Of a DNA stretch of 64,000 bases, positions 58,566-64,000 are shown in pieces (position 1 is the stretch's first letter; each line of letters begins with the position of its first letter). The stretch spans positions 157,146,149 to 157,210,148 of the forward strand of contig CM042697.1 in the NCBI GenBank assembly GCA_023614405.1. Reading direction: 5' to 3'. Source of the DNA: Avena insularis (Eukaryota; Streptophyta; Magnoliopsida; Poales; Poaceae). Under the pieces are notes generated by a model that worked only from the letters and a program-made list of their open reading frames with translations, did not search any database and had not been told where the DNA came from. A program made the translations under genes and the position numbers.

Positions 58566-59655
58566 TTACTTGGTGTCTTGATGTAACTTCTCTGGAAAGT
58601 TGTTTGCATAGTGTCCCTTATTTTCACACTTGAAACATGTGACAAGGCTGAGATCCTTCATAGGTTTGCTTGTCTTGTTCTTCTTCTTTTCTGGACAATG
58701 TGATGCATAATGTCCTTGCTTTTTGCATTTGTTGAACATCACTTGGTTAGTATCCTCTTTTATCTTTGGTATCACCACCTCTTATTTGTTTCCTTGACCT
58801 TTCGTATTTTTTGGACATTCATTAGCATAGTGTCCCATATCTTTGCAATTGTAACATTGCACCTGGCTAATGTCTTGCTTGCTGGGGTTGGGGCATTTCT
58901 TCTTGTTCTTGGTTTTCTCCAAAGCTAGGAGTGCTCTTAGTTCATGTTCTTCATACTTCACTTCAAAGGTGGGGAAAACTTCCTCGGTTCTTTGAACGGT
59001 TCATAGGATAACATCCATGATTACTCTTTTGTCCACCATAGCGAGTTACAATGTATGGAGATGCATAGTGAGGTTTGACTTTGTCTTCATCATTCTTGGT
59101 GGAAGTTGTTCCTTCATGGAGGTTTCCAAACACTTGATGCATTCCATCTTGTTTTATCTGTTGAACTATAGGATAGATGGGGCATTGGATAGGAACATGA
59201 TCATTTCCTTCACATAGGAAACAAGAAACTTGAGATGTGGGGCATTGTCTTGCTGGATGTTTCTCTTCACAATTAGGGCATTGGTCCATATGTTCTTTAT
59301 AGGTGCGTCCTATGTCTCCACAGATTTTGCAAGCTTGAGTTCCTTCTATAATATCATCCTTGATATCATTCTTGTCAAAATATCTTTGGGAAGGGTTGCT
59401 TCTGATGTTGTTCATCTGATTGGTCATCCTTTGCAATAATTGAGATAGGGTTTCTAAGAACTTTAGCATGGTTGGATCTAACTCAATGTTGTTGGCTAAA
59501 AACTTGGTTGTCACATGATTCAACTGGTCTTGGGTTGCTAGTAGTTGTTCTCTCATGTGCAACTCTAGGTTGTTGTTGTCACCATACTTGATGTTGAAGT
59601 TTTGGTCTCTTGGAGAAGTCATCTGTTTAGGTTGTATTGGGATTAGAATAGGCAA
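58566..59655 (-). pseudogene. Multi-zinc-knuckle gag-like protein of NON-B
   Basis: Minus-strand frame from 59655 to 58963, then, after a one-base shift in a C run near 58975, on to 58566 with one in-frame TAA near 58795. The N-terminal part is polar with no known domain. Cys/His clusters follow: CKICGD, CPNCEEKHPARQC, CFLCEGNDHVPIQC (about 59345-59190), then CYNCKDMGHYANEC (intact CX2CX4HX4C, near 58850), a second knuckle lacking its first Cys, and a third lacking its last Cys (CFKCENKGHYANN). Such knuckles bind nucleic acid, so an RNA-packaging role fits. There is no capsid-like block and no enzyme. Confidence 0.75.
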
Positions 59656-60280
59656 AATATTTCTAGGGAAAGAATTCTACTCACACACAACAATTCACAC
59701 AAAGCAATGGGCAAGCAATCACAATCATGCATTCCAATCAGACAACAAGGTTCAAGCATATTTTAGACAACAAAATATTTTTGCTACACCACATAAGTTT
59801 GTGTGATCAATAAATCGATTTAAACTAAACACTAGTGTGGTGGTCCAACTATAGGGTTCACTTGAGATCATTCCCTCCTTTTTAGTTGTTTCATCATGAA
59901 CAAGATCATGGTATCCTTGGAAGAAATTCTTGCGTCTTGGTCACAAGGCTCTAAGGTAATGTCTACAGTGTTTCCTCATGAGTTGAGTTTCCTTAGTCTC
60001 CAAGTCTTGAGTAATATTTCTTGTCTCACTTGTAGTCCTTAGTGATGTCCAAGTTGAAGTCCTTGGTGAAACTGAAGTTGAAGTCATTGGTGATGTTGAA
60101 GTCTTTGCTCATGTTGAAGTTTTTCCATCAAGTTGAAAAGGAAGAGATGTAGAATCAAAACCAAAAAGGTTGAGGAAAGAGTTTACAAGATTGTTTGTAA
60201 ATAAGTTTGGAACAAATTCAACTCCTATTTTTCTAAGGGGTTTTGTCCAATCCTAGGGTTACAATCCTATAGGAAACACA
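59656..60280 (-). other. NON-B leader
   Basis: About 0.6 kb between the PBS and the zinc-knuckle frame. It holds short direct repeats around GAAGTCNTTGGTGA (60020-60120, about four units of 15-25 bp). No coding frame seen. Confidence 0.6.
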
Positions 60281-60294
60281 GTGCTCTAATACCA
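60281..60294 (-). promoter_or_regulatory. Primer-binding site of NON-B (initiator tRNA-Met type)
   Basis: The coding strand reads TGGTATTAGAGCAC two bases inside the 5' LTR; the first 12 bases match the initiator-Met site TGGTATCAGAGC with one change. Confidence 0.8.
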
Positions 60295-60296
60295 TC

Positions 60297-63200
60297 TGTA
60301 GAGGTCCCAACCTGATAAGGTAGAGATCCCTGTGTTTACAATGCTAGTCCCTGGATCGAATAGCTAGCATCCACGATTAAGATGTAATATCAAGAAACAA
60401 AGGTTATGTTACAACTTATAACCAGGAATAAAATAATTCATTACATCTTACATAGCTCATTTGGCTTTCTTATTACAATGCAGTAGATATAACTATATAG
60501 CATGGAGTCCTTCATCTTCATATGCCATAGGCAATCATGTTGGTTGTAGACTTGTAATCCCCACTCAACCAAACTTCACTAACATCAAACAAACCTGCAA
60601 CAGAATAAGTTACAGCCACAAGGGTCAATACATTTGAATTGTATTGGCAAGTGATTTTCTATTGACATGGAGAATATTTGGCTAAGTGGGATTTTGGCTT
60701 GCCTTTGCATACAACAAGTTTTCCCTATCCTTTGAAAATAGTTTTTATCTTTTCCAAACTTTTCATCACACAATGGCACACTGGATACACACCAGGTGCT
60801 TCCCTTATTTACCCAACAAGTTTTAACTTAGAGAAATTGGGATGAGGAGATCCTTGATAGCTTCAATGTCTTTGATGCTTAAATTGTCTCTTGCCGGGGA
60901 CACGGCTAAGTACTTAGGTTTTACCCTCTCGAGAGGTGGTGCACTTTCCCCGCAAGACTCGACATGCATCGAGATGAGACTTTTCAGAAACAATCCCTCA
61001 GATCAGCACAGGCGCGTTCCATCCTATCATCACTACCACCTTCTGTCTGCATGTCTGAGTTCTTGCAACCTATGTAGTCAAGACATAGCCCATATGCCAC
61101 ATAGCTGCACTGGAAGCTTCTCAACAAAAAACATCTCAAATCTCTTTGTTCCTGGGTGGCGATCCACAAGTGTGATACACAAGGTGAACCATAGAAATGG
61201 GCCTTGTGTAACCACTCAACACAAATCCATCCAAGCAATTACCATTCCACCCAGGTGTTTCATTCACTTAGTTGTTTTATTAATCAAAAACATAGTCATT
61301 GACTTTGCATAATATCATAACAATGAATATTCCACCCTTGAATTTTTTTTTGCTAGGCTAAGCATACTAGAAAAACTTGTCTCTTGACTTAGGAAAATTC
61401 CTACCAAGATATATTCTATAGGATCTACTATAGCATAGCAATATATAAAAATATAGTCCTATCATGCATACTACAAAAATGTCACTAATGCAATATTGAA
61501 AATATAGTACTTTTGATGAACAAAGTATCACTTGCCTTTTTGTAGAAATCTAGGTACACTCCTTGATCTTTCAATTGTCATACTCTTCAAAGTTCACTAC
61601 AATTAAATCAAGCAAGACACACACTCAAAACAAGCATTCAAACAATTCACCACATAAAATGATAAAAACAAGGAAATTCATGCAAGCATGCAAAAGGTTG
61701 TTTTATTGGAAAAGTGGTTTCCAACAAGGAACTAAACATTTCAAAACACCTACTGGTCATTTATAAAGTGGAAAAACCATTTAAAATCAAGTTAGTGAAA
61801 ATGGCCCTTTTAAATCATTTTAGTTTTACTAGAAATGCTTTTATTCAAAGTAAAAGTTTTCTAGTGTTAATAAATTATATTTTTAAATCCAAAAGTTAGT
61901 GTTTATGGTCATTAGGTTAAAAAAAACCATTTGCAAAAGTTTTTACTCAAAAATCATTTTTAGAATAATTTTTATACTCAAAATAGTCCTAGAAATGATT
62001 CTACAAAACACCTAATTTTTCGGAAGAAAAATACTAAACTAAGGCAATAGTTGCAGATTTTACATTTTTCTGAATCTATTGATATAAAATTTGTAATTTT
62101 TGGACATGCAGAACAAAAGTTATGAATTTTACAAAATCAATCATCTAATAGATCAATTTCTGTTTTTAAAACAAAAGTCGGGCGACGTGTGTATTTCTTA
62201 TTGGACGATACCGTTTCATTTGAATCGAGCAACGTGGATTGTTGGATTTAAGTTACATCGTATGGCACATATTGATTCATACTGCTTCGATTAATGATTC
62301 TATCCCGACTCTACGATCTAGATCTAACGACTCACAGCTGCTGACCACTAACTAGCAGCGCTGGCTGACGGATCCGCGGCGGCGGCGCTCTGTTAGCATA
62401 GTTCCGGCGGTTCCAGGAAGCAAGGAACGGAAAGGAGGCATTACCGGAGTCGCCCTGGCGAGGGGATGCTCGAGGTGGTCATAGTAGGGACAGGGACAGA
62501 TGCTCGAGGTGGATTCCTCGCGGGAGTTGCTGCTACTGTCAGGTTTGCTCAGGCGTTGTCAAAGGAGAACCTATAGAGCGTGCTAAAGAAAACTAGAGGT
62601 GGCGTTAGACACGTGAGATCATGGCGAGTGCAAGGGCATCAATGAGAAAGAGAGGGGCGGATGGAATCTACCGGGAGAGTTTGCCGGAGTTGTGGCAGAC
62701 GATGGTGGCGCTCAGATGAAGACGGAGCCAACGCTCTCGGGTGCGGGCGAGCAAGCGGAGACCACTGGAAGGTGCGCACGAGGTTGGGGATCAAGCTCAT
62801 GGGAGCCAGGGCCAAGGGGGTGGTCGGGGCTGGCCGGAATCATCGCGGAGGCTCGTCGAAGACGGCGGTGGTTTGAGCGCAAATTCGTGGAGCCTGGTGG
62901 CTCACTGGCAGAGGGGTTTAAGGGGAAAGGGAGAGGAGAGGGAGGTGGTTAAATGTGTGTGGGCGCTGGAGGAGATTACGCGCATAGTTAATCGAATTCA
63001 TTCGATTCAATTCGGCCAGAAACGGTAGAGCAGAGGGGGGAACGGGTCTCGCGGGTGAGAATGATGACGCTGAGCTGGCGTGGGTCCGATGCATCAGTGG
63101 GGGTGAGGGGAAAGGGTGTAGTGAGAAAAGTTCTGCAGGGAGAGTGGGGTGAGAGCCGAGTGGGCTGTAGTTGGGCCAGGGCTTGGGCTAGGTCGCTGGG

Positions 63201-64000
63201 CTGGGTCGTTTTCCATTTTTTTTTCTCTGATTCTTTTTCCTTTTACATTTCTGATTTCTGTTTTAATTTGAAACATTTGTTTTAAACCTCCATTTGATTT
63301 CAAAATTTTTCCAAACTTTCAGTAGGTTTTTATTCTAGTTATTTAGTGTGTTTAAAAGTCCATTTTAAAATATTTCAAATATTCACTTATGATTTATTAT
63401 TTATTGAAATTAGGAATTTTGTCTTTATTTAAATAAAATTGAATATGGTTGAAGCCCATATAATTTTATTTAAATAATATTTTATCCTTTTTATTATTCA
63501 GTAAACTTTTATTCCATTTTCTTATGGATTTAATTCAAGATTTAAAATTGTCTTTGCAATTATTTCTTATTTGATTAATTCTTTCTTTACCTTATAAAAT
63601 TCATATCTTTTTTATTTATAGCTCCAAAATTGGTGATTCCAATTTGTATAGTTTTATTTAATATTTATTTATCTTTTTAAATCTTTTTAAGATTATTCTG
63701 GTCACAATTTGGTATTGATTTTTGTTAGGAGGTTTATTAGCCTTGGAATTTATTTTCTTTCATCTTATTAAATTCATAGGTTTTTATCCATGGCTCCAAA
63801 TTTAATGAAACCAATTTCCATGGTTTTATAATATTTTTGTTTATCATTTTTGATCATTTATAAAAGTTTTTTGCTGAATTTTTATATAGATCAAAGCCAT
63901 AGCCTTTGGGTGATTTGTAAATGATTTCTCTCTTTAGGGTTTAGGGTTTTTTGTTTACTTTTCCAACTGCTTTAAATTCAAGATACATTCCATTTATGAA
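60297..64000 (-). repeat. 5' LTR of NON-B, cut by the window end
   Basis: 3704 bp present; by alignment with the left LTR about 180 bp are missing at the right. Tandem TTTAGGG units at 63933-63946 match those at 58194-58207. The hairpin block is at 60893-60912. Confidence 0.93.

Larger units (their letters stand above)
54578..64000 (-). mobile_element. NON-B, non-autonomous LTR element encoding only zinc knuckles
   Basis: Left LTR 54578-58443, internal region 58444-60296 (1853 bp), right LTR from 60297 to beyond the window. Orientation is minus: the PBS lies beside the right LTR, the purine tract beside the left one, and the only coding frames are on the minus strand. There is no protease, RT, RNase H or integrase. 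The left flank ACAAG (54573-54577) is the expected target duplication, to be matched outside the window. Two solo LTRs of the family are elsewhere in the window. Confidence 0.9.

Noticed and set aside
58566..59655. Zinc-knuckle frames as a cellular CNBP-like host gene
   Set aside because: They lie between two matching LTRs with a primer-binding site and purine tract on the same strand, which makes them element-encoded.

Overview
The window is intergenic DNA of a large-genome grass, most likely a Pooideae grass (Triticeae or oat relatives). That placement comes from remembered LTR termini and Athila-type sequences, not from a search. I found no host gene, rRNA, tRNA or CRISPR array. Almost everything is LTR retrotransposons nested in one another, and all their coding regions are broken. 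Three families are present. GYP-A is a Ty3/gypsy chromovirus of the Tekay/Del type, with LTRs of about 4.07 kb (TGTAACATCCC to GTTGACA) and an extra coiled-coil gene, here called ORF0, upstream of gag. NON-B is a non-autonomous element with LTRs of about 3.87 kb (TGTCACATCCC to CCTCTACA) that encodes only a protein rich in zinc knuckles. ATH is an Athila-lineage element with LTRs of about 1.38 kb (TGATACGTCC to GGGTCATCA); it carries gag-protease and a 3' ORF but no reverse transcriptase, RNase H or integrase.

Layout. 1-13729: GYP-A copy 1 (+), with its 5' LTR left of the window. It holds ORF0, gag, PR, RT, RNase H, integrase, chromodomain and 3' LTR, and its RT is split by a NON-B solo LTR (3477-7402, target duplication CATTG). 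13730-25898: GYP-A copy 2 (-), cut in the integrase by copy 1. Its 5' LTR is split by a second NON-B solo LTR (21311-25159, TGGCA). 25899-25937: 39 bp of older DNA. 25938-52725: ATH-1 (-), flanked by GCTGC/GCCGC. Inside it lie a GYP-A solo LTR (29009-33044, ATCAG/ATAAG), the whole element ATH-2 (33625-43235, ACCTC) and another GYP-A solo LTR (44193-47567, TCTCC). 52726-54577: unclassified old DNA. 54578-64000: a NON-B element (-), whose right LTR runs off the window.

How the parts work together. GYP-A has two ORFs in tandem, ORF0 and gag. In both copies each begins directly after a strong 3' splice-site-like sequence, and a GTAAGA donor-like site is kept in the U5 of all four GYP-A LTRs. This suggests alternative splicing of a leader intron that would also remove the primer-binding region. 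NON-B shares with GYP-A the hairpin next to the polypurine tract, the LTR start and a hairpin block inside the LTR, so it is plausibly mobilised by GYP-A-type machinery. The two ATH copies are close relatives in LTR, gag and PR but carry clearly different 3' ORFs, which points to module exchange or very fast evolution.

Limits: similarity between copies was judged by eye, no divergence was computed, and family names are from memory.
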